Below, piece after piece: positions 17,509 to 26,570 of a stretch of DNA of 39,380 nucleotides (the first letter of the stretch is position 1; the number at the start of each line of letters is the position of its first letter). The position numbers and the translations under genes are program-made. Source of the stretch: Schizochytrium sp. CCTCC M209059 (Eukaryota; Sar; Bigyra; Thraustochytrida; Thraustochytriidae); the NCBI GenBank assembly GCA_000818945.1, contig KN805372.1, positions 558,055 through 597,434 on the forward strand, in the 5' to 3' direction. Under the pieces are notes generated by a model. The model ran no database searches. It was not told where the DNA came from and saw only the letters and a list, made by a program, of their open reading frames with translations.

Positions 17509-19506
17509 ATGGCCTCTTCCTCGTCAGCGATGTTGACGCGCGAGGAGCTCGCGCGCAAGCGAACGCTCGATGAGGCGCGCAAAAGCGGCGTGCTACCGCC
17601 CAAGGTCGACGACGAGGGCAATATGTTGAATCCGCACATGCCAGAGTTTATGTCGCAAGCCCCGTGGTATCTAAAACAGGACGAAGGCAGCGGTCTCAAG
17701 CACCAGCGACTAGCTAAAGACCACGAGGAGAAAACTGCGCTCGATGCATGGTACAAACGCGGCAAAAATGTCTTTGTCAACGACAAGAAGACGCGTTTTG
17801 AAAAAAATGCTTGCAAAAATTGCGGCGCCAAGACACATACCGCAAAGGACTGCATGGAGCGGCCCCGAAAGCGCGGCGCGTGGAAGACCAATAAGAACTT
17901 GGCCTCGGATGAGGTGCAGCAGCAAGATCTCAAACTCGACTACGATGCCGCGCGCGACCGCTGGAATGGCTTTGACGCAGACGCGCACATGAAACAGCAA
18001 ATGAGGATACACGAACGTGCAGAGCAGGAGAAGCGCAAGGAAGCCCAGCGGCGTCGCGACGAAGAATTTCGCAAAAAGCAGGAACGCAAGGCGAAACGCA
18101 TGGCCGACCGCGAAGCTCGCAAGAAACGCAGTCGCGCAGAAAAAGAACTCAAGGCAACCGGCGGCGAAGATGCTGACAACGAACAGGACGATGACGACGC
18201 GGGTTCGAAGTCAGACTCGTCTTCCGGCTCGTCCTCTTCCTCCTCGGACAACGACGATGACGATGACGACGACGGCGAAGGTGGAGCAGGCAGCGACGCC
18301 GGCGGTCGAGACTCGGGGTCGGATGACGACGGGCTGCGTCAGCGCGGTGACGAGTCGGCCATCTTCAAAGTCGGCAACAAAGTCAAGGCTTCGGTCCACA
18401 ATCTTCGCATCCGCGAAGATACGGCCAAGTACCTGCGAAACTTGAACCCAGACTCGGCCTTTTATGACCCCAAAACACGATCGATGCGTGCCAATCCGAA
18501 CCCTGAGTTGGCACTCAACGAAGCCGAGTATGCGGGTGACAACTACGTTAAAATGTCTGGGGACGCCATCGAGCTCGCCAAGGCGCAAACCTTTGCCTGG
18601 GACTACGAACGTCGCGCGGAAGGCGCACACCAGGATGCAGACGAGATGCACCTTCAGGGCAACCCGACGCAAATTTTACTCGCGCAGAAACAATTTGAAG
18701 AACGCGCAAAAAAGGCCAAAGAGCTTCGCGAGCAGGCTCTCAAAGACAAGTACGGCGAGGGCGCTCTGGCTACGCGCAAAGCAGATCCAAGCGTTCACGG
18801 TGGAGCTTCTTCCGAGTTTGTAGAGTATACGCCTGACGGTAGGCGAATCCGCTCTGGCGTGAATGCCGTGCAAGCAGGCCCCAAGTATGAGGAAGATGTC
18901 ATGGAAGGTAATCATAAGAGCGTTTGGGGGTCGTACTTTGATCGCGAGGGCATGCGCTGGGGCTTTCAGTGTTGCTGGCAAACGTCGCGGCGATCGTACT
19001 GCACAGGCGAGGCAGGAAAACGTGCCAAGGAGGCGGCGCGAAAGCACGCGCAGCACGGATCGGAACAGACTTTAGCGCAAGTAACGCCTACCTCATCCGC
19101 TGCAGCTGGCGCTGATTCTGCAAACGTCAAGAATGCTGACAAGACGAACGCCACCATAAGTGGTGAGCGCTTGGCAAAAGGAGACACGAAGGAAAGCAAA
19201 CAAACGCACAAGATAAGTAGCAGAGGAAAGACGAAAAAGAGCAAAAGAAAGAGCAAGAGCAGCAAGAGCAAAAGATCATCCAAGAAGCGGCGGCGGCGGC
19301 GGCGGCGAAGCTCGTCGTCATCTTCGTCATCCTCGCTGTCGTCCTCTTCAGATTCAGAAGACTCATCGGGTGAGAACAAAGGTGGCAAGGCCGCGCGCAA
19401 GCGACAAGTATCGGCTGACCCGCAAAGCCGGGGATCTGATCCTACAGAAGCTGAGATGGACGCCTACCATCGGCAACGTGCTCGTGACGGCGATCCCATG
19501 CAATGA
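17509..19506 (+). CDS. SLU7: pre-mRNA-splicing factor SLU7
   Basis: 665 aa from the ATG at 17509. Slu7 acts in the second catalytic step of splicing and helps choose the 3' splice site in the spliceosome. The N-terminal half carries the family pattern: KRTLDEARKSG at about 18-27, PWYLKQ at 52-57, a CCHC zinc knuckle at 102-115 (C102, C105, H110, C115), RPRKRGAWKT at 118-127, and LDYDAARDRWNGFD. A Lys/Glu-rich helix and an acidic Asp/Ser/Gly insertion (about 220-280) follow. The conserved C-terminal region holds VWGSYF and then WGFQCCWQTSRRSYCTG near 484-500; most homologues have CCH...NSYCTG, so His to Trp and Asn to Arg changes are notable. The tail is Lys/Arg/Ser-rich, typical of splicing proteins. 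The last part after SYCTGEAG is low-complexity. Identification is firm. Confidence 0.95.
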   Translation: MASSSSAMLTREELARKRTLDEARKSGVLPPKVDDEGNMLNPHMPEFMSQAPWYLKQDEGSGLKHQRLAKDHEEKTALDAWYKRGKNVFVNDKKTRFEKNACKNCGAKTHTAKDCMERPRKRGAWKTNKNLASDEVQQQDLKLDYDAARDRWNGFDADAHMKQQMRIHERAEQEKRKEAQRRRDEEFRKKQERKAKRMADREARKKRSRAEKELKATGGEDADNEQDDDDAGSKSDSSSGSSSSSSDNDDDDDDDGEGGAGSDAGGRDSGSDDDGLRQRGDESAIFKVGNKVKASVHNLRIREDTAKYLRNLNPDSAFYDPKTRSMRANPNPELALNEAEYAGDNYVKMSGDAIELAKAQTFAWDYERRAEGAHQDADEMHLQGNPTQILLAQKQFEERAKKAKELREQALKDKYGEGALATRKADPSVHGGASSEFVEYTPDGRRIRSGVNAVQAGPKYEEDVMEGNHKSVWGSYFDREGMRWGFQCCWQTSRRSYCTGEAGKRAKEAARKHAQHGSEQTLAQVTPTSSAAAGADSANVKNADKTNATISGERLAKGDTKESKQTHKISSRGKTKKSKRKSKSSKSKRSSKKRRRRRRRSSSSSSSSSLSSSSDSEDSSGENKGGKAARKRQVSADPQSRGSDPTEAEMDAYHRQRARDGDPMQ

Positions 19507-19681
19507 TCCGACCGTTGCATGCTTTTTTAGGAAAACAAAAGAAAGGTGAGGAAGAAAAGAAAAGAAAAACATTTTCAGCATCTTCAGGCATATGAGCGAC
19601 AGATTTTGTGGTGGTGATGGACATGAGAACTGCGCGCTGTTGTTCTGCAAAAAAGATGACTCAGTGTGAAAGCGTGCAGTT

Positions 19682-20878
19682 CTAGGCAATATGTGCAATG
19701 ACACGCGCCTCCTTTTGGGCACGGTCAATGGACACAAGCGAATTTGCAACAAGGCCATAGACGAATTGAATAACCTTGGCGCTCGAGAGATCAAGAGCTT
19801 TGGCAATCGCACGCTTCCAGTCATTGAGTAGCATCTCACCGCCCTGGTCCACGAGAAGAGCAAGCGAGGTGGCCATGGCGTGGGCTTGCCATGCCGCTGT
19901 GCCGTGGGATCCTGGAGTGCTCGTCTCGGAACTGACGCTGCCTCCGGTTGATGGGATGCCCGCTGCCTTGACAGCCTGTTTCATATTCTCGCGCAGTGCT
20001 GCTTCGACGAGCTGTTTAACACGCGCCTCCTCTTGCAAAGTTTCGAGACGACTGCGCATGTCGTTCACCTTTTCCCAAAGTGAACGCACGTTTGCGCTCG
20101 AACGTACAGCGGTGCGCTTTGCTGCCTCAAATTCTGCTGCTTTGCGAGCAAAGTCATTACAAGCTGCAGCAGCGGTTGCAGCCTCTTGATCCATTTCGTC
20201 AGGTGCCGATTTACTGCTATCAGACGGCCTCGATGACGGGGAAACCCGGGCTGTTGCCGAAGCTACCGCCCGCAGATCCCGAATGTGGCCATCAATGTCG
20301 TCTAGCTTGGTTCGTAGCGCGTTGATGCGAGTTCTGGAGGCTTCGAGGTTTTCGTCAGCTTTGTTGGCGTCACCCAGCTTGGTCTTTGCGATTGCAAGCT
20401 CGTGTCGGAGCGTTTCAGCATTCTGCGAACCACTTGTGATTGATGCTGCATCGGAAGCACCAGGTTCGCCTCTTTGCTCTTTTTCGCGCAGCTCGAGTCC
20501 GGCGCGTCGCGCACGAAGCTGCTTGAAGCGCGCAACGAGCACCTCGACTTCGTCAGCGTCGGTGCCGTGCCATTCCATGGCAATAGCCTCTGCTACGGCT
20601 GCATCCACCTGCTTAAATTTCCTTTGATGTCTGCGTTTGCACGCCCACGCCTCTACGGCCACGCTTTCTTCTTCGCTTAGTTCCTGCGCAAGACGGACGC
20701 CCCCACGAGTCTGTGTCCCGATTCTGGCATGCTCGGCAACTTCTGTCGGTGTCTCGGCCGCTGCGTCCAGCGTGTCAGGACTCGCGAAAGCTTCCGGTCG
20801 GCCCTTTCCGCGCCGCAGCCGTCCGCACGCTGCCTCCAATTGCGCCAGCGCGCTCACGAGCGCGTCTTCGCGCGTCAT
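19682..20878 (-). CDS. coiled-coil protein, function unknown
   Basis: 398 aa from the ATG at 20876-20878. I do not recognise the family. Residues 1-60 are Ala/Arg-rich, 65-150 form charged helices with a KQVDAAVAEAIAMEW segment, and 160-310 are predicted coiled coil broken by a Ser-rich linker. The last 70 residues (from about 328) look globular and helical, with LLNDWKRAIAKALDL and KVIQFVYGLV. This end is the best handle for a remote-homology search. It converges on SLU7 (175 bp between stops) and is divergent from the GMC oxidoreductase gene. Confidence 0.8.
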   Translation of the reverse strand: MTREDALVSALAQLEAACGRLRRGKGRPEAFASPDTLDAAAETPTEVAEHARIGTQTRGGVRLAQELSEEESVAVEAWACKRRHQRKFKQVDAAVAEAIAMEWHGTDADEVEVLVARFKQLRARRAGLELREKEQRGEPGASDAASITSGSQNAETLRHELAIAKTKLGDANKADENLEASRTRINALRTKLDDIDGHIRDLRAVASATARVSPSSRPSDSSKSAPDEMDQEAATAAAACNDFARKAAEFEAAKRTAVRSSANVRSLWEKVNDMRSRLETLQEEARVKQLVEAALRENMKQAVKAAGIPSTGGSVSSETSTPGSHGTAAWQAHAMATSLALLVDQGGEMLLNDWKRAIAKALDLSSAKVIQFVYGLVANSLVSIDRAQKEARVIAHIA

Positions 20879-21612
20879 TGTAGTTGCGCTTGACGCCGGC
20901 GGTTATTTGGGTTTGGGAAATGGTGCGTAAGGCAGAGATAGATAGAGAGAGAGAGAGAGACGCAGAGAGACGCAGACGCGTGAGAGAAGGCAATCGACCA
21001 GCGACCAGGGGCAGAGGCAGGGTGCAAATCCAAACTTCAAACAAAATTGTGCCACTCCTTTCGCGAAAATTGCTGCATTAGAGAGTATGCTGTCTTTCTC
21101 CTCTTTATACAACATTCTTTGGTGTCCCTGTAAAAGTGATTGCGGAGTAGAAGTAGTCTAGCGAATTTTTGGATTGTAGACCAAGAGTGGCGAGACTTGT
21201 TAAAGTGGAACGATTAAGGCTTCACAATCAGTCTCGAAGGAAGTTCGTTGACCGTTCGGATGGCGGACAAAATCGCAAGGCCATGTCTTCGTTTGTGATC
21301 AAGGTTATTATCATATCATCTTCACCCCCCCCCAGCCTTTCTAGGCTACGCACGAAGATGGAGGTCTGCTCTCCCTGCATTTCTTTCTCTTTGTCTTGCC
21401 ATCGCTCCCGTCACATTGCAGACGATAATCTTAGCTGCAGGTGCAGTGGCCAACTTTGAAAGTGGATCGACGAAAGATCCAAATCTAGGACTGACTACAA
21501 GTAGAACCACAAGGACGGTAAGGAGAGAGAGACTGACCCCAGCGCGGGGACGCGGCCAACTCGCAGTCCGAGTCGAGACGGCGTGGCGGCGGCAACAGCT
21601 GCGGCAGCAAGC
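20879..21612. other. shared divergent upstream region (coiled coil / GMC oxidoreductase)
   Basis: 734 bp. It contains a GA-rich repeat (about 20943-20980) just upstream of the minus-strand gene and AT-richer DNA in the middle. The stretch before 21613 is GC-rich and open in frame, but only through non-ATG codons. Probably two promoters; no RNA gene recognised. Confidence 0.5.
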
Positions 21613-23613
21613 ATGCACAGGTGGGCGCGGAGGGCGCTGGCCGCTACCGGCGCAGGCGGCGTCGCCGTCGCTGCCGGTTACCTTGCCTTCACAGAGGAGG
21701 ACTCGACCGAGGCACCCGAAGCAGCCAAAGCCGAGGCACCTCGTGCAAAGCTTGCCCGCTTCGCCAACAGTCTGAGCAAGGCGAAAGCGCGTTCGGAGTC
21801 CGTGTCAGAAAAGACAGAGACAGCATCCAGTGACGGCGATTGGGATGCTGTCGTAGACGTGCTCGTTGTGGGAGCAGGCTCGTCTGGGTGCGCCTTGGCC
21901 GCCCGACTCGCGCAAAGTGCGCCCGATAAGCGCACGCTCCTCGTCGAAGCCGGCGACTCGGATGATCTGCCCGAAATCCAGACTGCGGTGGCTTATTTCG
22001 ACAAAGCCGAGCGCATCTTTGGCTCCTCGCGTGATCATCAGTACCATGCCGAAGCCCAGGATGAGCTTCTCGGACGTGCATTGTATTGGCCCCGAGGCAA
22101 GGTTGTTGGCGGATGCTCCTCGTTCAACACGATGGTATATCTTCGTGCTGACAAGGCAGATTATGATGCTTGGGCCGAAAAGCTCGGCCCTGGCTTTGAA
22201 GACTTTTCGGCCGTTGGTACGCTACCCTTTTTCCGGCGTGCCGAGTCGCATCCGGGAGACCCTGCGGTCCACGGCAAGGATGGACCTATGCATGTGGCTC
22301 CTCTTACAGACGATGTGCATTTTCCCGATGGCGCTGCGCACGAGGTAACCAAAGCCTTTATTCGTGCAGCAAACATTCTCGGAGTTCCGACAAACAACGA
22401 CTTTGCCAACGGCACCTTGGGCGTTAATGTGAATGATGTCAATGCGCGCAATGGTAGACGGTGCAACGCAGCGGCTTTTCTCAAAATGGTAGGCGCATAC
22501 CCTGAGCGCGGGACCCTTTCAGTGATCTCGCGAAAGCCGTACGAAGCGCTCAATGTCTGGCTTTGCGCATCGGTGCAAAAGATTATTGTCGACCCGAGGT
22601 CGAAACGAGCACTTGGGGTTGAGCTCAGGCTAGGCCCTAGCTTTGACGACGAGGACAATGCAGACGACGATGAAGAAACTGAGACGAAAATTCAAGAACG
22701 CGTCCTGGGCAAGGACGAGATTGTTAAAGGCCGAACCGTACGCATTCGCGTGCGCGACGAGACCATTCTCAGCTGCGGCGCCGTGGACTCGCCACGAATT
22801 CTCATGCTCTCGGGAGTGGGCCCCAAGCAGGAACTGGAGAATGTGGGCGTGCCCTGTATCGTCGATGTCCCGGGCGTTGGAAAGCAGCTCCAGGACCATT
22901 TACATGTGCCCATGTGCTACAGAATCCCCCAGGGCGTGAAGCCTCACTCTCATTCGAACATTTGCGAGGGAAGTCTGTTCACCAAGCTCAACGCGTCGAG
23001 CAAGTCTCCGGATTTGCAAGTGCACGTGGGAACGATCTTTTTCGCCCCAGACGGATTTGAGCCTCTTGGGGAGGGATTTACGCTTACTCCGTCCCTCATT
23101 CATCCGGAGAGCGTCGGCTCGATTCGCCTTGCGTCCGCAGACCCGGAGGATCAGCCCATCATCGATGCTCGGTACTTGAGCGACCCAGAGGGTCGAGACA
23201 TGGCGCAGCTCGTGGCGGGCGTTCGTTTTGTACGCGAGCTTGGTCGCGAGATGCTCAAGGATCTGCAAAAGCAGGCACCCAAGTCGTGTGCCGAGAAGAG
23301 TGGAACCGAGGTGTTCCCCGGCTCAGAGGTCGAGTCAGACGCCGAGATCGAGGCCTACATCCGGCGATACGTGGGCACCATGTATCACCCCGTGGGAACG
23401 TGCCGCGTGGGCCGAGACGATGACCCTCTTGCAGTGCTGGACTCGCACTTTCGCGTTCGAGGAGCGCAGGGGCTTCGCGTTGTTGATGCCTCGGCAATTC
23501 CCAAAGTTGTTGGCGCCAACACAAACGCCACGTGTATCATGCTTGGCGAGATGGCTGCCGACAAGATTGCGCTAGACCTTGCGGAACGGCACAAGTTACG
23601 CCCAGAGAAGTAG
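21613..23613 (+). CDS. GMC-family FAD-dependent oxidoreductase (choline dehydrogenase-like)
   Basis: 666 aa from the ATG at 21613; ten further upstream codons are open but start at GTG. GMC enzymes oxidise alcohols with FAD. An N-terminal basic/hydrophobic leader (MHRWARRALAATGAGG) suggests mitochondrial import or a membrane anchor. The FAD-binding DVLVVGAGSSGCALAARL lies near 80-97. GMC signature 1 (WPRGKVVGGCSSFN) lies near 159-172, and signature 2 (CGAVDSPRILMLSGVG) near 388-403. The catalytic His is H592 in YHPVGTCRVG, and the partner region GANTNAT lies near 635-641. An acidic insertion rich in Asp/Glu (about 342-360) is unusual. The substrate cannot be told from sequence alone; choline dehydrogenase-like enzymes are the closest recognisable group. 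It converges on SDHAF2. Confidence 0.93.
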   Translation: MHRWARRALAATGAGGVAVAAGYLAFTEEDSTEAPEAAKAEAPRAKLARFANSLSKAKARSESVSEKTETASSDGDWDAVVDVLVVGAGSSGCALAARLAQSAPDKRTLLVEAGDSDDLPEIQTAVAYFDKAERIFGSSRDHQYHAEAQDELLGRALYWPRGKVVGGCSSFNTMVYLRADKADYDAWAEKLGPGFEDFSAVGTLPFFRRAESHPGDPAVHGKDGPMHVAPLTDDVHFPDGAAHEVTKAFIRAANILGVPTNNDFANGTLGVNVNDVNARNGRRCNAAAFLKMVGAYPERGTLSVISRKPYEALNVWLCASVQKIIVDPRSKRALGVELRLGPSFDDEDNADDDEETETKIQERVLGKDEIVKGRTVRIRVRDETILSCGAVDSPRILMLSGVGPKQELENVGVPCIVDVPGVGKQLQDHLHVPMCYRIPQGVKPHSHSNICEGSLFTKLNASSKSPDLQVHVGTIFFAPDGFEPLGEGFTLTPSLIHPESVGSIRLASADPEDQPIIDARYLSDPEGRDMAQLVAGVRFVRELGREMLKDLQKQAPKSCAEKSGTEVFPGSEVESDAEIEAYIRRYVGTMYHPVGTCRVGRDDDPLAVLDSHFRVRGAQGLRVVDASAIPKVVGANTNATCIMLGEMAADKIALDLAERHKLRPEK

Positions 23614-23919
23614 CTAGCTGTACACGTGTTTGACAGACACGAAACACACGCACATATTCTTTTCTACAACTTGCTTGGTTTGCTTTGTCCAAAAAGAGAT
23701 TCATATTGGAAATCTGAAGCTCGAGCATGTCGACACTTTTTCCGTTGACCTGAACTTTGACTCACTTGCAAGATCAACCAAAACTTCAGAGTCAGTTGGC
23801 GTCACGTTATATAAAGGAATTAATTCTAAGTAGTTCTTACGAGGAAAAGGAAAAGTAAAGAGAGAAGCGTCAAAGAAAAGAAATGAATAAAAGAAGAGCG
23901 TAAGAAGCACTCAAACAGC
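23614..23919. other. gap between convergent GMC and SDHAF2 genes
   Basis: 306 bp, AT-rich, with a TATATAAA string near 23810 and AATAAA near 23885. Probably two overlapping 3' UTRs. No gene seen. Confidence 0.5.
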
Positions 23920-24525
23920 TTAGTTGCTCATCTTGGCCTTGATCTTGGCGTACATGGTCGGATCAGCCGTTCCGACGGGCTTGGACTGGCAGTACTTTTG
24001 CAACTTTTCCATGATCGGGGTCTGCAGAAAGTCCGGTACCTGCATCTGACCAGAGATCATGTTAAAAATATCGAGCGTCTCCATGTTGAGGATTGCCTCG
24101 AATTGCGCGCATTCCTCGAGCGAGAGAGACATGATGTTGTCAGCAGCCCAGCTGCCCAACAAAAGGTCAACCTCAAGCCAGCCGCGTTGCTTAGAGCGAT
24201 ACAAGAGACGCTTACGGTAAGCGAGCTCGGCATCGACCTTGGGTCCTTCCGAAGGCTGTGCGGACTCGGGGTAGCTCTGGCGAATCGCGTGGTGCTCCTT
24301 GCGGAGTTCCTGGTCCCGAAGGACGGCATGGTGCGGAAGACGCTTTGACTGCTCCTCCTCTGTTGCGAATTTGCTCAAATCCACCATCGTAGGGCCTGTC
24401 ATGGACGGTTTCTTCGTCGAAACGTTCCTCGTCCACTGCGTCGCCGCGTGGGGAGCCCGCGTTCTCGTTTGCGTCGCGGTCCTCGCCAAGCGCGCCATCA
24501 TCGTAGTGGTCGTCATGGATGCCAT
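23920..24525 (-). CDS. SDHAF2: succinate dehydrogenase assembly factor 2, mitochondrial
   Basis: 201 aa from the ATG at 24523-24525. SDHAF2 (yeast Sdh5) helps attach FAD covalently to the flavoprotein subunit of succinate dehydrogenase in the mitochondrial matrix. The first 40 residues are rich in Thr, Arg and Ala with no acidic residue, a typical presequence. The family core at about 104-127 reads RKRLLYRSKQRGWLEVDLLL followed by GSWA, matching the R-x-R-LLY-S-x-x-RG-x-LE pattern. ILNMETLDIFNMISGQ follows, at the position of the family's DWDIYYW region. The C-terminal helix is short. Family membership is firm. It is divergent from the UAP56 gene. Confidence 0.93.
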   Translation of the reverse strand: MASMTTTTMMARLARTATQTRTRAPHAATQWTRNVSTKKPSMTGPTMVDLSKFATEEEQSKRLPHHAVLRDQELRKEHHAIRQSYPESAQPSEGPKVDAELAYRKRLLYRSKQRGWLEVDLLLGSWAADNIMSLSLEECAQFEAILNMETLDIFNMISGQMQVPDFLQTPIMEKLQKYCQSKPVGTADPTMYAKIKAKMSN

Positions 24526-24807
24526 TGCGAACAACTAAGGCAGCACTCTCTCTGTCACGGGTGTTCTCCTCCTTTATCTCGGCTGCCTGTTGGTGCTTGA
24601 GCTCGATATCGCGTTCCGGCTACAGCCAGCTCCTGCTCTCTCGCGGGCTTTGCGGCTTTGCGACTTTGCTGCTCCGCCGCAAAGCGTCCAGCTGCTCATA
24701 CTCTGGCTTCCGAGAGAGCGGCTTCGTGCGCAGTCAATTTTATCGCGCCGGAGAAACTCGGAGATATCGGAACCTAAGAAACATTTTCACCGGCACCTTC
24801 AGCGCAA

Positions 24808-24833
24808 GTTAGGTTTGTATTTGCAAACCTAAC
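24808..24833. repeat. perfect 10-bp inverted repeat with 6-nt loop
   Basis: Arms GTTAGGTTTG and CAAACCTAAC enclose TATTTG. The arms are AT-rich within a GC-rich genome. It may be a protein-binding dyad or a hairpin; nothing else around it marks a mobile-element end. Confidence 0.75.
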
Positions 24834-25128
24834 CAGCAGGGCACGCGCCCGCTGCAAAGAAAGACTCCTCACGTATACCCCGATTCCTCTGTAAGAATCG
24901 ATTCCACTGTCCACCGCAAAGGGGGGTACAGAGGAAGTCTAAGCGACCGTTGGAGGCTGTCGGCAGTGAGGAGAAGAAGAGGGCAAGCGTTAAGTGGGTT
25001 AAAACCCCCGGTGCAAGTGAACAATGGGCCCGCTGCAAGTTGGAATTGGAGAGAGAGAGTGAGACAGAGAGTGGAGCGGCTGGCCGTCGTGGTCGAGGGC
25101 GGCGGCAAAGATCGAATTGCAACTGCCC

Positions 25129-25183
25129 GCCCGCTCGCTCGCTCGAACGCCCGCTCGCTCGAACGCCCGCTCGCTCAAGCGCC
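25129..25183. repeat. minisatellite, period about 16 bp
   Basis: Three to four units of CGCCCGCTCGCTCGAA-like sequence with small changes, about 120 bp upstream of the UAP56 start codon. Confidence 0.75.
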
Positions 25184-25301
25184 CGTCCAGGCGCGCCGCT
25201 TGTGTCTTCACTCCGGCCTCCCCCCCACCCCCCTTTCCCCTTCGCGACCTCCGCGCGCGCGCGCGCCGCCCGACCCCCGACAGAGGTCGAAGACAAGCAA
25301 G

Positions 25302-26570
25302 ATGGCTGACGAGGACGGTCTTCTCGACTACGACGAGGATGAGGCGGAGGTGCAACAAAAGACGGCACAAGCCGATGCCGACAAGGCGAAGAAGGACTCG
25401 TATGTCGGCGTGCACGCGTCTGGATTCAAGGACTTCATGATGAAGCCTGAGCTGATGCGCGCCATCGCCAGTCTCGGTTTTGAAAGCCCCAGCGAGGTCC
25501 AGCACAGCTGCATCCCGCAAGCAATGCTTGGCCAGGACGTTATTTGCCAGGCCAAGTCTGGTATGGGCAAGACTGCCGTCTTTGTTCTTACCACTCTGCA
25601 CCAGCTCGAGCCCGTCGAGAACCAGATCGCCGTGGTTGTGCTGTGCCACACTCGCGAGCTGGCCTTCCAGATCCACCACGAGTACGAGCGCTTTGGCAAG
25701 TTCATGAAGGATGTCAAGGCTGCCGTGTTCTTTGGTGGCGTCTCCGCCGCCGAGCACCGCAAGACGCTCAAGGAGAACTGCCCGCACATTGTCATTGGCA
25801 CGCCCGGCCGCATGCTCCAGCTGAGCGCAAAAGAAAAGGTCATGGACCTTTCGCACGTTAAGAACTTTGTGATTGACGAGTGCGACAAGGTTCTCGAGAA
25901 GCTCGACATGCGCAGGGACGTGCAGGAGATCTTCCGCGAGACCCCGCACGACAAGCAGGTGATGCTCTTTAGCGCCACCATCAGTGAAGAGATTCGCCCC
26001 GTGTGCCGCAAGTTTTGCCAGGAGCCCCACGAGATTTTCATCGACGATCAGTCCAAGCTTACTCTGCATGGCCTTCAGCAGTACTACGTGGACCTCGAGG
26101 AGGACCAAAAGAACCGCAAGCTCAGCGATCTTCTCGACGCCATTCAGTTCAACCAGGTCATCATCTTTGTCAGCAAGGTTCATCGCGCCACGGAGCTTTG
26201 CAAGCTTCTTGTCGAGTGCAACTTCCCCGCCATTTGCTGCACCAGCAAGATGAAGCAGGCCGAGCGTCTTGAGGTTCTCGCCAAGTTCAAGAACTTTGAC
26301 GCCCGTATCCTCGTCACTACCGACCTCATGGGCCGCGGCCTTGATGTCGAAAAGGTCAATGCTGTCATCAACTATGACATGGCCGACAACTCGGACTCGT
26401 ACCTGCACCGCGTCAACCGCGCTGGCCGCTTCGGAACCAAGGGTCTTGCCATCACCTTTATTTCTTCTGAAGCCGACAAGCAGGTCCTCCAGGCTGTTCA
26501 GGACCGCTTTGTTGTCAAGATTCCCGTCGTACCCGACACCATCGACGCCTCTACTTACATGACCGCCTGA
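25302..26570 (+). CDS. SUB2: DECD-box RNA helicase UAP56/Sub2 (DDX39) family
   Basis: 422 aa from the ATG at 25302 (context caagATGGC), the same length as family members. Sub2/UAP56 is an ATPase needed for spliceosome assembly and for mRNA export in the TREX complex, in the nucleus. The N-terminus MADEDGLLDYDEDE is the family hallmark. Motifs in order: GFKDF and Q67 (Q motif), AKSGMGKT at 84-91 (motif I), TPGR at 167-170 (Ib), DECD at 192-195 (the diagnostic variant of DEAD), SAT at 224-226 (III), VTTDLMGRGLDVE (V) and HRVNRAGRFG (VI). Motif VI has Asn where UAP56/Sub2 usually has Ala or Gly. Codon use is strongly biased to C/G endings, which suggests high expression. Confidence 0.97.
   Translation: MADEDGLLDYDEDEAEVQQKTAQADADKAKKDSYVGVHASGFKDFMMKPELMRAIASLGFESPSEVQHSCIPQAMLGQDVICQAKSGMGKTAVFVLTTLHQLEPVENQIAVVVLCHTRELAFQIHHEYERFGKFMKDVKAAVFFGGVSAAEHRKTLKENCPHIVIGTPGRMLQLSAKEKVMDLSHVKNFVIDECDKVLEKLDMRRDVQEIFRETPHDKQVMLFSATISEEIRPVCRKFCQEPHEIFIDDQSKLTLHGLQQYYVDLEEDQKNRKLSDLLDAIQFNQVIIFVSKVHRATELCKLLVECNFPAICCTSKMKQAERLEVLAKFKNFDARILVTTDLMGRGLDVEKVNAVINYDMADNSDSYLHRVNRAGRFGTKGLAITFISSEADKQVLQAVQDRFVVKIPVVPDTIDASTYMTA

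Larger units (their letters stand above)
24526..25301. other. shared divergent upstream region (SDHAF2 / UAP56)
   Basis: 776 bp. The SDHAF2 side is mixed in composition and includes a perfect inverted repeat (24808-24833). The UAP56 side turns GC-rich, with a period-16 minisatellite (about 25129-25183) and a CGCG-rich patch near 25250-25268. The 112 open codons in front of UAP56 contain no ATG. No RNA gene recognised. Confidence 0.55.

Noticed and set aside
23806..23818. TATATAAA string, possible TATA box
   Set aside because: It lies between two convergent 3' ends with no plus-strand gene following within 1.4 kb.
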